From NCBI RefSeq assembly GCF_007474535.1, contig NZ_VKNW01000004.1, positions 248,001 to 312,000 on the forward strand: a stretch of 64,000 nt of DNA, written 5' to 3'. Source of the stretch: Chryseobacterium echinoideorum (lineage in GTDB: Bacteria; Bacteroidota; Bacteroidia; Flavobacteriales; Weeksellaceae). The notes below the pieces were generated by a model, which had not been told where the DNA came from, ran no database searches, and saw only the letters and a program-made list of their open reading frames with translations. Below are positions 25,884 to 34,036 of this stretch, piece after piece; the stretch's first letter is position 1; the number at the start of each line of letters is the position of its first letter. The translations under genes were made by a program, and so were the position numbers.

Positions 25884-26747
25884 CTATTTTCTCTGAAAAT
25901 AATTATATAAAAGCTTAGAATAATCTGTGCCAGTATTGATATTGAGCAACTCTGCGGAAGAATTGGCAAAATCTTCTTCAAGCATTCTTATTTTTTGTTT
26001 TTGGGCTTCCGCAAAAGTATATCTCCATCTTGCACTGGATGTATTTACCCAGATCTGCTTTCCTGTTTCTGCATCATTCAGCAATGCATATCCTACATCG
26101 GGAATTTCATTGTCTTTTTCATCATACACTCTCATTCCCAAAAGCTGATGTTTTTTGGATGCCACACGCAATGTTTTAGGATCATATCCATCTTCAAAAT
26201 CAGAAATCAGAAATACCAGAGATTTTCTTTTGAAAATTCCCATCATATATTCTAAAGCTTTATCAATTTTTGAAACAGCAGGTATATAATCTGCCGTTAA
26301 AATATGACTGATGATTGATAAAATGTGCTTTCTTCCTTTTTGTGGCGGAACCACTTTATAGACTTTGTCAGCAAAAAGAATTAAACCCACTTTATCATTG
26401 TTTCCTGCCGCAGAAAAACCGAGACTTGCTGCAATTTCTGCTGCATATTCTCTTTTGAGCTGAGTTTTTGTTCCATAATCCATGGATGCGGAAATGTCCA
26501 CCAGAATCATCATCGTTAATTCCCGCTCCTCTTCCATCACTTTTACAAACGGTTCGCGAAAACGCGCTGTTTTATTCCAGTCGATTCTACGGATTTCATC
26601 TCCGAACTGATAAGGACGCACTTCCGAAAACGTCATTCCCTGCCCTTTAAAGGCACTATGATACTGTCCCATCAGCGAAGATTCCGTTTTCCTTCTGGTT
26701 CGGATCTCTATCTGCTTTACTTTTTTTACAATATCTTTTATCTGCAT
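25884..26747 (-). CDS. DUF58 domain protein of the Bat operon
   Basis: 287 residues, soluble. The DUF58 signature is present: GMTFSEVRPYQFGDEIRRID then WNKTARFREPFVKVMEEERE. A vWA-like fold follows with a MIDAS-type LVDISASMDYGTK. MoxR ATPases almost always pair with DUF58 proteins and act on vWA partners, matching the neighbours here. It lies 85 bp downstream of moxR. Confidence 0.92.
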   Translation of the reverse strand: MQIKDIVKKVKQIEIRTRRKTESSLMGQYHSAFKGQGMTFSEVRPYQFGDEIRRIDWNKTARFREPFVKVMEEERELTMMILVDISASMDYGTKTQLKREYAAEIAASLGFSAAGNNDKVGLILFADKVYKVVPPQKGRKHILSIISHILTADYIPAVSKIDKALEYMMGIFKRKSLVFLISDFEDGYDPKTLRVASKKHQLLGMRVYDEKDNEIPDVGYALLNDAETGKQIWVNTSSARWRYTFAEAQKQKIRMLEEDFANSSAELLNINTGTDYSKLLYNYFQRK

Positions 26748-26761
26748 AGTTTCAAATGTAA

Positions 26762-26816
26762 CAATGTATCAGTTTATCAATATAACAATCTCAAAAATTG
26801 CCAAACTGTTACATTG
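26762..26816. repeat. Inverted repeat between moxR and the DUF58 gene
   Basis: CAATGTATCAGTTT (26762-26775) is inverted as AAACTGTTACATTG (26803-26816), 13 of 14 matching, around a 27-nt AT-rich loop. It fills most of the 85-bp gap within the operon. It could be an intergenic repeat or a processing or attenuation hairpin. There is no T-run. Confidence 0.5.
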
Positions 26817-26832
26817 GTCAATTGCTACATTA

Positions 26833-27837
26833 TTATGGTGCTTCTATTTTTGCTAAAATTCTATTGACAATTTCTTCTGCCGAAATCTCTTCTGCTTCCG
26901 CTTCAAAAGTCAACCCGATTCGGTGTCTTAAAACATCATGTGCCAAAGCTTTCACATCTTCAGGAATCACAAATGCTCTTCCTTTAAGAAATGCATACGC
27001 TCTGGAAGCAATAGCCAGGTTGATTGATGCTCTTGGAGAAGCCCCGAAGCTGATATAATTTTTCAAATCAGAAAGTCCGTATTTTTCAGGGAAACGCGTG
27101 GCAAAAACCATATCCAGAATATATTTTTCAATTTTTTCATCCAGATAAATCTGATTGACCAAAGATTTTGCTTCCATAATATTTTCCAGAGAAATCACCT
27201 GCCTGATTTCCGGCTGATGTGAGGTAGAAACCATTCTCATAACCTTTCTCTCGTCCTCAAATTCAGGATAATCTATTGTACATTTCAGCATAAAACGGTC
27301 ACTTTGCGCTTCAGGCAAAAGATAAGTACCTTCCTGATCAATCGGGTTTTGAGTGGCTAAAACCAAAAAAGGTTTTGGTAGTACCATCGTTTCGTCTCCT
27401 ATAGTTACCTGCTTTTCCTGCATGACTTCCAAAAGAGCCGATTGTACTTTTGCAGGAGCTCTGTTGATCTCATCCGCTAAAACAAAATTGGCAAAAACAG
27501 GTCCCTTTTTTATAGAAAAATCATTGTCTTTGATATTAAAGATCATCGTTCCCACTACATCTGCAGGAAGCAGATCCGGCGTAAACTGTATTCTGGAAAA
27601 CTCACCATGAACAGCCTCTGCCAAAGTCTTTATTGCTAAAGTTTTTGCCAAACCGGGAACCCCTTCCAGCAAAACATGCCCGTTTCCCAAAAGCCCGACC
27701 AGAAGTCGGTCTATCATGTATTGCTGCCCGACAATTGCTTTATTGATTTCCTGCCTCAGAAGAGTAAAAAAGTAATTCTGTTCTTTCACTTTTTCTGTAA
27801 GTTGGCGGATGTCTTCTGCTTGATATGAATCTGACAT
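26833..27837 (-). CDS. MoxR-type AAA+ ATPase
   Basis: 334 residues, a cytoplasmic AAA+ chaperone. Walker A GVPGLAKT, Walker B VLADEINRAPAK, sensor 1 LATQNPIDQEGTYLLPEAQS, and arginine finger region DRFMLK. The C-terminal lid contains FGASPRASINLAIASRAYAF. First gene of the Bat operon, thought to act with the DUF58 and vWA proteins to remodel or insert cofactors into envelope partners. Confidence 0.95.
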   Translation of the reverse strand: MSDSYQAEDIRQLTEKVKEQNYFFTLLRQEINKAIVGQQYMIDRLLVGLLGNGHVLLEGVPGLAKTLAIKTLAEAVHGEFSRIQFTPDLLPADVVGTMIFNIKDNDFSIKKGPVFANFVLADEINRAPAKVQSALLEVMQEKQVTIGDETMVLPKPFLVLATQNPIDQEGTYLLPEAQSDRFMLKCTIDYPEFEDERKVMRMVSTSHQPEIRQVISLENIMEAKSLVNQIYLDEKIEKYILDMVFATRFPEKYGLSDLKNYISFGASPRASINLAIASRAYAFLKGRAFVIPEDVKALAHDVLRHRIGLTFEAEAEEISAEEIVNRILAKIEAP

Positions 27838-28037
27838 AGTTTAATTTAAAATAATGGGTAAATTTCTGATAAATACTTGCATTAATCAACACAATGAATG
27901 CCATTTTTGAGTTAAAGTTTGTTAAATAAATTCCGAAATAAATTTATTATTTGCGAATAGTTTCTCATAAAACCAATAAACACAAGGAATAATTTCATAA
28001 AAAAATGTAATATTTCAAGGATTAGATGATTTAAGAA

Positions 28038-28068
28038 TTGTCATTTTCAGTTTATTAAACTAATTTTG
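28038..28068 (+). promoter_or_regulatory. Promoter of the DinB-like gene (TTG-N20-TAATTTTG)
   Basis: TTG at 28038-28040 and TAATTTTG at 28061-28068, separated by 20 nt, match the flavobacterial promoter consensus well. They lie 20 nt before the ATG at 28088. Confidence 0.7.
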
Positions 28069-28087
28069 GAGATTAAAATTCTGCAAA

Positions 28088-28558
28088 ATGAATTATCATT
28101 TTCAAGCACACAGACAAGTCAGAAAAAACCTTTTAGATATTCTTCAAAATACTTCTCATGAAGATCTTTTGCTGATTCCCGATGGTTTTAACAATAATAT
28201 TTACTGGAATATTGCCCATACAGTTGCCACACAGCAACTGCTGCATTATTATCTGAGCGGAAATCCTTTCAGAATAGATAAATACTGGATAGAAACCTAC
28301 AAAAAAGGAACTTTACCTAACCTGAATGTTCAAAAATCTGAAGTGGAAGATCTTGAATTTTTGCTGACAGAAACTTCTAAAACTTTAATGAAAGATTTTG
28401 ACAGCGATTTTTTTTCAGACTATACTCCTTATACCACAAGTTTCGGAATGGATCTGAAAAGTATTCAGGATGCTATTATTTTTAATAACCTTCACGAAAG
28501 TCTGCATTATGGCTATGCAATGGCGCAGAAAAGAGCAGTTTTGGGAGAAAAGTATTAA
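28088..28558 (+). CDS. DinB-superfamily protein
   Basis: 156 residues, a four-helix metal-binding fold. Probable metal-ligand histidines are in [11 protein letters not shown] (first) and [14 protein letters not shown] (second and third), the DinB-type spacing. Such proteins include thiol-dependent transferases and damage-inducible proteins. The function here is unknown. The stop codon is 1 nt before the left arm of an inverted-repeat cassette. Confidence 0.85.
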   Translation: MNYHFQAHRQVRKNLLDILQNTSHEDLLLIPDGFNNNIYWNIAHTVATQQLLHYYLSGNPFRIDKYWIETYKKGTLPNLNVQKSEVEDLEFLLTETSKTLMKDFDSDFFSDYTPYTTSFGMDLKSIQDAIIFNNLHESLHYGYAMAQKRAVLGEKY

Positions 28559-28559
28559 G

Positions 28560-29016
28560 GTTCAATGTTTAAAGTTTAAGGTTATGGCAACAGTCAATAA
28601 ATTTGAAGACTTGGAAATATGGAAATTATCAAGAATTTTATGCGCTGAGATTTTTGAAATTATTGAAACTACAAATCTTAAAAACAACTTTAGATTAAGT
28701 AACCAGATTGATGGTTCATCCGGTTCAATTATGGATAACATTGCTGAAGGATTTGAAAGAAACGGAAATAAAGAATTCATTAATTTCCTTTCAATCGCTA
28801 AAGCATCTTGTGGAGAAACAAGATCACAATTGTACAGAGTATTTGATAGGAATTTTATAACTCCTGAAAAATTTGAAAATTTAAAAGAACAGACAGAAAT
28901 ATTGAGCAGAAAAATAGGCTCATTTATAAATTATTTAAAGAATACAGACTTGAAAGGGGCAAAGTTCAAATAACAGACAGTAAAAAACATTGAACTTTAA
29001 ACCTTAAACGTTGAAC
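28560..29016 (+). mobile_element. 457-bp inverted-repeat cassette carrying a four-helix-bundle gene
   Basis: Left arm 28560-28583 and right arm 28989-29016 match in inverted orientation at 21 of 24 positions; all three differences are transitions. Each arm contains 7-nt iterations of the type GTTTAA(A/G). Between them is only the gene at 28584-28973. The cassette begins 1 nt after the DinB stop codon and ends 7 nt before the rlmB ATG. No transposase is present, so if it is mobile it must move in trans. Target duplication was not identifiable. Confidence 0.6.
28584..28973 (+). CDS. Four-helix-bundle protein (23S rRNA intervening-sequence / S23 type)
   Basis: 129 residues from ATG 28584, directly abutting the left inverted arm. 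Signature of the S23/IVS four-helix-bundle family: [72 protein letters not shown]. Relatives occur in intervening sequences of 23S rRNA genes, and the same fold is used by the Avd accessory proteins of diversity-generating retroelements. The cellular role is unknown. Longer upstream starts would run through the repeat arm and the DinB gene and are rejected. Confidence 0.88.
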   Translation: MATVNKFEDLEIWKLSRILCAEIFEIIETTNLKNNFRLSNQIDGSSGSIMDNIAEGFERNGNKEFINFLSIAKASCGETRSQLYRVFDRNFITPEKFENLKEQTEILSRKIGSFINYLKNTDLKGAKFK

Positions 29017-29023
29017 GATACAT

Positions 29024-29764
29024 ATGAAAGACGATTTTATATTTGGGCTCCGTCCCGTATTAGAAGCTATTGAAGCTGGAAAAACGATTGACAAAATTTT
29101 TGTACAAAACGCATTGCAGGGAGAGATTTATGCAGAACTGAAAGCTATTTTAGCTAAAAATAAAATCCGTCCCAATTACGTTCCTGTAGAAAAGCTAAAT
29201 CGTTTTACAAGAAAAAATCATCAGGGTGTGGTGGCTTTTATTTCTGATGTACCATTCCACAAAATTGAAGATATTGTTCCCGAATTATTTGAGCAGGGGA
29301 AAACTCCTTTCATTCTGATTTTAGACCGATTGACAGATGTCAGAAATTTCGGAGCCATCTGCAGAACCGCAGAATGTGTGGGAATTGATGCCGTAATTAT
29401 TCCTGAAAAAGGCGGAGCTCCCGTTAATTCTGATGCCATCAAAACTTCTGCAGGTGCAATGTACAACATCAAAATCTGTAAAGAACCCAATTTGGCGCAT
29501 GTGGTAGATTTCCTGCAACAAAGCGGAATTTCTGTATTTTCGGCAACAGAAAAAGCTCAAAAGCTGATCTATGATGTAGATTTTACTGAACCTTGCGCCA
29601 TCGTAATGGGAAATGAAGAAACAGGAATTTCAAAAGAAGTATTGCACCATTCCGACGAAAAAATAAAGCTTCCTATTGAAGGAAAAACCCAATCTCTTAA
29701 TGTTTCTGTAGCTTGTGGAGCTATTTTATATGAAGCAATGAGACAAAAACTTACAAAGATTTAA
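29024..29764 (+). CDS. rlmB: 23S rRNA (guanosine-2'-O)-methyltransferase RlmB (TrmH/SpoU family)
   Basis: 246 residues. It methylates the 2'-OH of a conserved guanosine in the 23S P loop (G2251 in E. coli). N-terminal substrate-binding domain (FIFGLRPVLEAIEAGKTIDK), then the SPOUT knot with motif 1 DVRNFGAICRTAECVGIDAV, motif 2 AIVMGNEETGISKEVL and motif 3 LNVSVACGAILYEAMRQK. Length and start match the family. Confidence 0.93.
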   Translation: MKDDFIFGLRPVLEAIEAGKTIDKIFVQNALQGEIYAELKAILAKNKIRPNYVPVEKLNRFTRKNHQGVVAFISDVPFHKIEDIVPELFEQGKTPFILILDRLTDVRNFGAICRTAECVGIDAVIIPEKGGAPVNSDAIKTSAGAMYNIKICKEPNLAHVVDFLQQSGISVFSATEKAQKLIYDVDFTEPCAIVMGNEETGISKEVLHHSDEKIKLPIEGKTQSLNVSVACGAILYEAMRQKLTKI

Positions 29765-29838
29765 TTTAACCTACATTCATATCAATTAGAAATTTTCGTT
29801 TATCTGAAAAATCTATCTGATTCAAAAAGAAAAATTTT

Positions 29839-30885
29839 ATGAAAAAAATATTTGCATTAGCCATAATTTCGTTAGCCGTTGTTTCATGTAAAAAAGAAAC
29901 GGCAACCATCACCAAAGTAGATCCTAAAACCGGTAAAACCATTACGGTAGAAGTTCCTGCAGATTCTGTAAAAGAAGTAAAAGCCGATGCAGCAATTAAA
30001 GATTCAGCAGGTATTTTTAAGCAGACTTTTAAACTGGAAAAAGGAAAAACCTATCCTTTAACAACTTACCAGAGAGATACCAAAACCATGACTGACCCAG
30101 AAGGGAAAAGCATGAGCGGAAGCAGCGAATCTACAGATGAAATGAGTTTTACCGTAAACGATATTAAAGGAAATGTGTATGATATGACCATCAATCTTAT
30201 TTCGAAAAGAAACTCACAGTCCGCACAAGGGAAAACCATTGTGGTAGACACCAATCAGCCGATTCCAAAAGATGACAATCTTAAAATGATCTGGAATGTT
30301 AATAAAGCACTTACCGGAAATAAACTGAATATGAAAATGGACACGAGCGGCAAGGTAATTTCCATTACTGGCTTTGATGCAGTTTACACCAAAATTTCTG
30401 ATGCACTAAAAAACATTGTAAAAGATGCTAATCAGAGAGCAAGCGTGGTGGCAAGTCTTAAAGAAACTTTCAACGAAAAAGTGCTAAAAGATCAGTTTGA
30501 AAAAAATCTTTCTGTAATTCCTAAAAAAGGAGTAAAAATCGGAGAAAAATGGACTACTTCTGAAAGTGCTGATGAAGCAGGAAAAATAAAAGTTACCTCA
30601 AATTATGCTTTGAAAAGTGTAGGAAACGGGGTTGCTGAGATTTCCATTACCGGAGGAATTCCTAAAAAAACTGAGAAGCAGAGCCAGAACGGAATCAACC
30701 ACAGCATGAGCAGCGAGCTTCAGCAAAACGGAACGATAAAGTTTGATCAAAATACAGGATGGATTCAAAACCAGAACATCAGTGTAAAAACCACTCAGGT
30801 AGAAACCATTTCAGACGGAAAAGAGTCTAAATCTATGAAAAGTGTTTCAAATTCATCGGTGATGGTAAATCCTTCATCCAAATAA
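29839..30885 (+). CDS. DUF6263-type lipoprotein
   Basis: 348 residues. Lipoprotein signal with Cys17 (AVVSC). A Lys/Asp-rich linker follows, then a long domain with strand and helix alternation (FKLEKGKTYPLTTYQRDTKT, KTMTDPEGKSMSGSSESTDE, DQFEKNLSVIPKKGVKIGEK). The pattern matches DUF6263 of Bacteroidota; function unknown. Envelope location is expected. Confidence 0.75.
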   Translation: MKKIFALAIISLAVVSCKKETATITKVDPKTGKTITVEVPADSVKEVKADAAIKDSAGIFKQTFKLEKGKTYPLTTYQRDTKTMTDPEGKSMSGSSESTDEMSFTVNDIKGNVYDMTINLISKRNSQSAQGKTIVVDTNQPIPKDDNLKMIWNVNKALTGNKLNMKMDTSGKVISITGFDAVYTKISDALKNIVKDANQRASVVASLKETFNEKVLKDQFEKNLSVIPKKGVKIGEKWTTSESADEAGKIKVTSNYALKSVGNGVAEISITGGIPKKTEKQSQNGINHSMSSELQQNGTIKFDQNTGWIQNQNISVKTTQVETISDGKESKSMKSVSNSSVMVNPSSK

Positions 30886-30896
30886 ATGAATTGTAC

Positions 30897-30937
30897 AATT
30901 TGAGGTTCAGTCATATATCTAAATTGAACCTCGAATT
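30897..30937 (+). terminator. Hairpin after the DUF6263 gene, possible weak terminator
   Basis: A 13-bp stem with one G-U pair (30897-30909 with 30925-30937) lies 12 nt after the stop codon, with a 15-nt loop. No long T-run follows, so it may be a partial terminator or an mRNA-stabilising hairpin. Confidence 0.4.
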
Positions 30938-31047
30938 TCAAAATTGAATATTAAAGTAATAAGATTATGAAATTGCCAAACCAGAATTTCCCTATAAATT
31001 CTGAAATAAGCAATAACATCATTTAAAAAAACAATAAATATCTACCT

Positions 31048-31266
31048 ATGAAATTTATTTTTGAGTTAATTCTCGCAACGATTATTATTTTCTTTGTCTG
31101 GAATATTTTAAAAAGAATGTTTTTTAAGTCTTTTTACAAGTACACTGGTTTCAGACCGCAAAATAATCAGCAGGAACAAAAGAAAAGCTCAAAACCGAAT
31201 ATTGAACAGAAAGTGAAATGGGATGCGGAAACTGTTGACTATGAAGAGGTGAAAGACAAAAAATAA
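31048..31266 (+). CDS. DUF4834 small membrane protein
   Basis: 72 residues. One N-terminal transmembrane helix (FIFELILATIIIFFVWNIL), a basic patch (KRMFFKSFYKYTGF), then a charged tail ending WDAETVDYEEVKDKK. This conserved tail is the DUF4834 feature in Bacteroidota. It lies 32 nt upstream of the YfhO gene. Function unknown. Confidence 0.8.
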   Translation: MKFIFELILATIIIFFVWNILKRMFFKSFYKYTGFRPQNNQQEQKKSSKPNIEQKVKWDAETVDYEEVKDKK

Positions 31267-31298
31267 TTTTAAAAAAGATTGAAAATTAAATCTATCTA

Positions 31299-33851
31299 AT
31301 GACCAAAATGGCAAAAAATAAAAACTTAATATACGTTGCAGCTTCACTGGTTGTATTCTTATTATTGGCATTTTTATATTCTACTCCTGTATTTACGGGA
31401 AAACAGCTTTTCCAGCACGATATTGTACAATACCGAGGAGGTGCTAAAGAACTCATTGACTACAGAAATAACTTCGATAAAGAAACCTACTGGAGCGATT
31501 CTATGTTTGGAGGAATGCCAACCTATCAGATGGGAAGTCGGTTCGAAGGTGATATTATCAAAAAAATCGACAGCTATCTCAATATTTTGCCGAGACCGGT
31601 CAATTATCTCTTTTTATTATTTTCAGGCTTTTTTCTTTTGGGAATGGTTGCTGTAAGAAACTGGAAATATGCACTTTTGGGAGCCACATTTTTTGGTCTC
31701 TCCACTTATTTTTACATCATTATTGCAGCCGGACACAACGGAAAAGTAAATACCATAGAATATTTCGCTCCGCTTTTGGCTGGAATTTTACTCGTCTATA
31801 TTAGAAAAAAATACATTCTCGGATTTATTATTACGACTCTTTTCTTCGGATTGCAGGTGGCTGCAAACCATCCGCAAATGACCTACTACCTCTTTTTGGG
31901 ATTAGGATTTTTATTTATTTCCGAATTGGTAAGAGCCATTCAGAAGAAAGTTCCGATGAAACATTTTCTGGTTTCGTCAGGAATTGTTGCTGCATCATTG
32001 GCAATTGGAGTCGGAATGAATTCCCAGAGAATTATGGCAAACTCCGAATACATTAAAGAAACAGTAAGAGGAAAACAGATTCTCAACACTGAAAATAATA
32101 CCGCAGGAAACTCCGGAATGGATAAAAAAAGTATTCTGATGTGGAGCTACGGAAAACTTGAGACACTGAATCTTTTTATTCCAAGACTGATGGGAGGCGG
32201 AAGCCAGGAAAATTTCACCGATTCTTATAAAAATAAACTAAGAGAATCTTTATCGGGTCAGATTGATGATGGGCAACAATTAGAACAGGCGATTGAGAGC
32301 ATCAGTCAGCAGACAACACCTTATTGGGGAGACCAGCCCGGAACTTCCGGACCCGCTTATCAGGGAGCTGTAGTATGCTTTTTAGCATTACTAGGATTCT
32401 TTTTTGCGCCGAAGAAATACCGCTACTGGATTTTAGGTGCCACTATTTTAACAATTTTATTAGCATGGGGAAGCAACTTTATGTTTCTATCGGATTTCTT
32501 TATTGAATATGTTCCTTTTTACAGCAAATTTAGAGCTCCTTCTTCTATATTGGTGGTGGTAGAATTGTTATTTCCACTCATTGCAATAATGGGATTGTAC
32601 AGTTTTTTCAAGAGTGAAAAACTGGACGCAGACTACAAAAAGAAAATTCTTACTTACGTAAGCGGAGCAATATTCGTCTTTACCCTCACCCTTATTTTTT
32701 TCGGAAAATCTTTATTAGATTTAACGAATTCCAGAGAAGCCGAAATACCAACTTTCATCTTGGATGTGTTGAAAGAAGATCGTTTTAAATTATTCAGAAT
32801 TGATGCCATCAAAGCCTTATTATATATAGGAATTACTGCAGCAGTTTTATTCTTTGCTTTAAAAGAAAAACTCAATCAGAATATTGCACTTATTATTATC
32901 GGAGCAGTAAGTTTATTTGATCTGTGGACAGTAAATAAACGCTATCTGAATGACGACAATTACGTAGATAAAATTTTTGCTGAAAACCCTTTTCAGACAG
33001 AAGGCACAGAATATCTGGCTGAAAAAGTGGGTGACAATGCTAATCTGCAATCAATTTTGGCAAGCATTCCAACCAACAAAGTTCTGGAAACTATTGCCGA
33101 AAAAGATAAAAAACACTACAGAATTTACAATCAGGTTTTAGGGGTAACCAGTGAAACCAATACCTCATATTTCAAATCTTCAGTAGGAGGTTATCATGCA
33201 GTGAGACTGAGAAGATTTGATGATGTAATGAACAGATATATTTCTAATGTTGACAGCATCAAAACACCAAAAATTCTCAACCTCCTCAATACAAAATATA
33301 TGATTTTCGGTGATCCTTCACAACCACAGGTCGTTCCTAATCCGAATGCCAATGGAAATGCATGGTTCGTAAGTGATATGAAATTTGTGAGTACACCGGA
33401 CGAAGAAATTAAATTAATTGGAGACATTGACACTAAAAAGACTGCGGTAATCAATGCAGAAGACAAAGCGTATTTCAATGGTAAAAATGTACAGCAGGAC
33501 TCTACCGCTTCGATCAATCTCACAAAATATGAACCGAACGAACTAGAATTCAAATCACAGTCGAAAACCGGACAGTTGGCTGTTTTCTCGGAAGTATATT
33601 ATCCTCACGGCTGGAAAGTTTTTGTGGATGAAAAAGAAGTTCCTTACATTAAAGCAGATTATTTTTTACGTGCCGTACACGTTCCTTCCGGAACTCACAA
33701 TATCAAAATGATTTTTGAGCCTCAAGTAATCGAAAAAGGAAAATGGATTTCTCTTATTTGTTTTGGATTATTCATTGCATTGAGTGCTTTCGGGATTTTC
33801 TGGATAAACAAAAAGAAAAAGAAAGAAACTCAGTTTAAAGAAGAAGCTTAA
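31299..33851 (+). CDS. YfhO family large membrane protein
   Basis: 850 residues. About 12-13 transmembrane helices with a periplasmic C-terminal part. Features: FQHDIVQYRGGAKELIDYRN and YWSDSMFGGMPTYQMGSRF in the first large loop (GT-C-like topology), AAGHNGKVNTIEYFAPLLAG, and the C-terminal block KVFVDEKEVPYIKADYFLRA. YfhO proteins are linked to polymer glycosylation in Gram-positives. In Bacteroidota they are conserved but not well characterised. It precedes a glycosyltransferase. A second ATG at 31308 is an equally good start. Confidence 0.88.
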   Translation: MTKMAKNKNLIYVAASLVVFLLLAFLYSTPVFTGKQLFQHDIVQYRGGAKELIDYRNNFDKETYWSDSMFGGMPTYQMGSRFEGDIIKKIDSYLNILPRPVNYLFLLFSGFFLLGMVAVRNWKYALLGATFFGLSTYFYIIIAAGHNGKVNTIEYFAPLLAGILLVYIRKKYILGFIITTLFFGLQVAANHPQMTYYLFLGLGFLFISELVRAIQKKVPMKHFLVSSGIVAASLAIGVGMNSQRIMANSEYIKETVRGKQILNTENNTAGNSGMDKKSILMWSYGKLETLNLFIPRLMGGGSQENFTDSYKNKLRESLSGQIDDGQQLEQAIESISQQTTPYWGDQPGTSGPAYQGAVVCFLALLGFFFAPKKYRYWILGATILTILLAWGSNFMFLSDFFIEYVPFYSKFRAPSSILVVVELLFPLIAIMGLYSFFKSEKLDADYKKKILTYVSGAIFVFTLTLIFFGKSLLDLTNSREAEIPTFILDVLKEDRFKLFRIDAIKALLYIGITAAVLFFALKEKLNQNIALIIIGAVSLFDLWTVNKRYLNDDNYVDKIFAENPFQTEGTEYLAEKVGDNANLQSILASIPTNKVLETIAEKDKKHYRIYNQVLGVTSETNTSYFKSSVGGYHAVRLRRFDDVMNRYISNVDSIKTPKILNLLNTKYMIFGDPSQPQVVPNPNANGNAWFVSDMKFVSTPDEEIKLIGDIDTKKTAVINAEDKAYFNGKNVQQDSTASINLTKYEPNELEFKSQSKTGQLAVFSEVYYPHGWKVFVDEKEVPYIKADYFLRAVHVPSGTHNIKMIFEPQVIEKGKWISLICFGLFIALSAFGIFWINKKKKKETQFKEEA

Positions 33852-33860
33852 ATGCTATAT

Positions 33861-34009
33861 TGTCATTCTGAACGAAGCAAAGCGCAGTGAAGAATCTCCA
33901 AAAACTAAATACAATCACAATGAAAAAATACAGCGATCCAACTTGGAGGTTCCTAAATGATGAAATTAAATGAGATTCTTCATTCCGTTTCACTTCATTC
34001 AGAATGACA
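33861..34009. repeat. Long imperfect palindromic repeat (MITE-like)
   Basis: Left arm 33861-33898 and right arm 33972-34009 are inverted copies matching at 32 of 38 positions, enclosing 73 nt. The tips read TGTCATTCTGAACGAAG and CATTCAGAATGACA. From memory this resembles a dispersed palindromic repeat common in Bacteroidota intergenic DNA. It lies between the YfhO stop and the glycosyltransferase start. Confidence 0.7.
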
Positions 34010-34036
34010 AAAGAAAGCAGGATTACATTAAAACTC

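Noticed and set aside
28470..28583. Long upstream extension of the four-helix-bundle gene
   Set aside because: It overlaps the DinB coding region in another frame and reads through the inverted-repeat arm.
28560..29016. A 23S rRNA intervening sequence
   Set aside because: The protein is of that family, but no rRNA sequence flanks it; the neighbours are protein genes.
33861..34009. Insertion sequence
   Set aside because: There is no transposase ORF; the interior is only 73 nt.
34004..34036. Upstream start of the glycosyltransferase at 34004
   Set aside because: It lies in the tip of the 33861-34009 palindrome; the next ATG (34037) opens directly into the conserved first strand.
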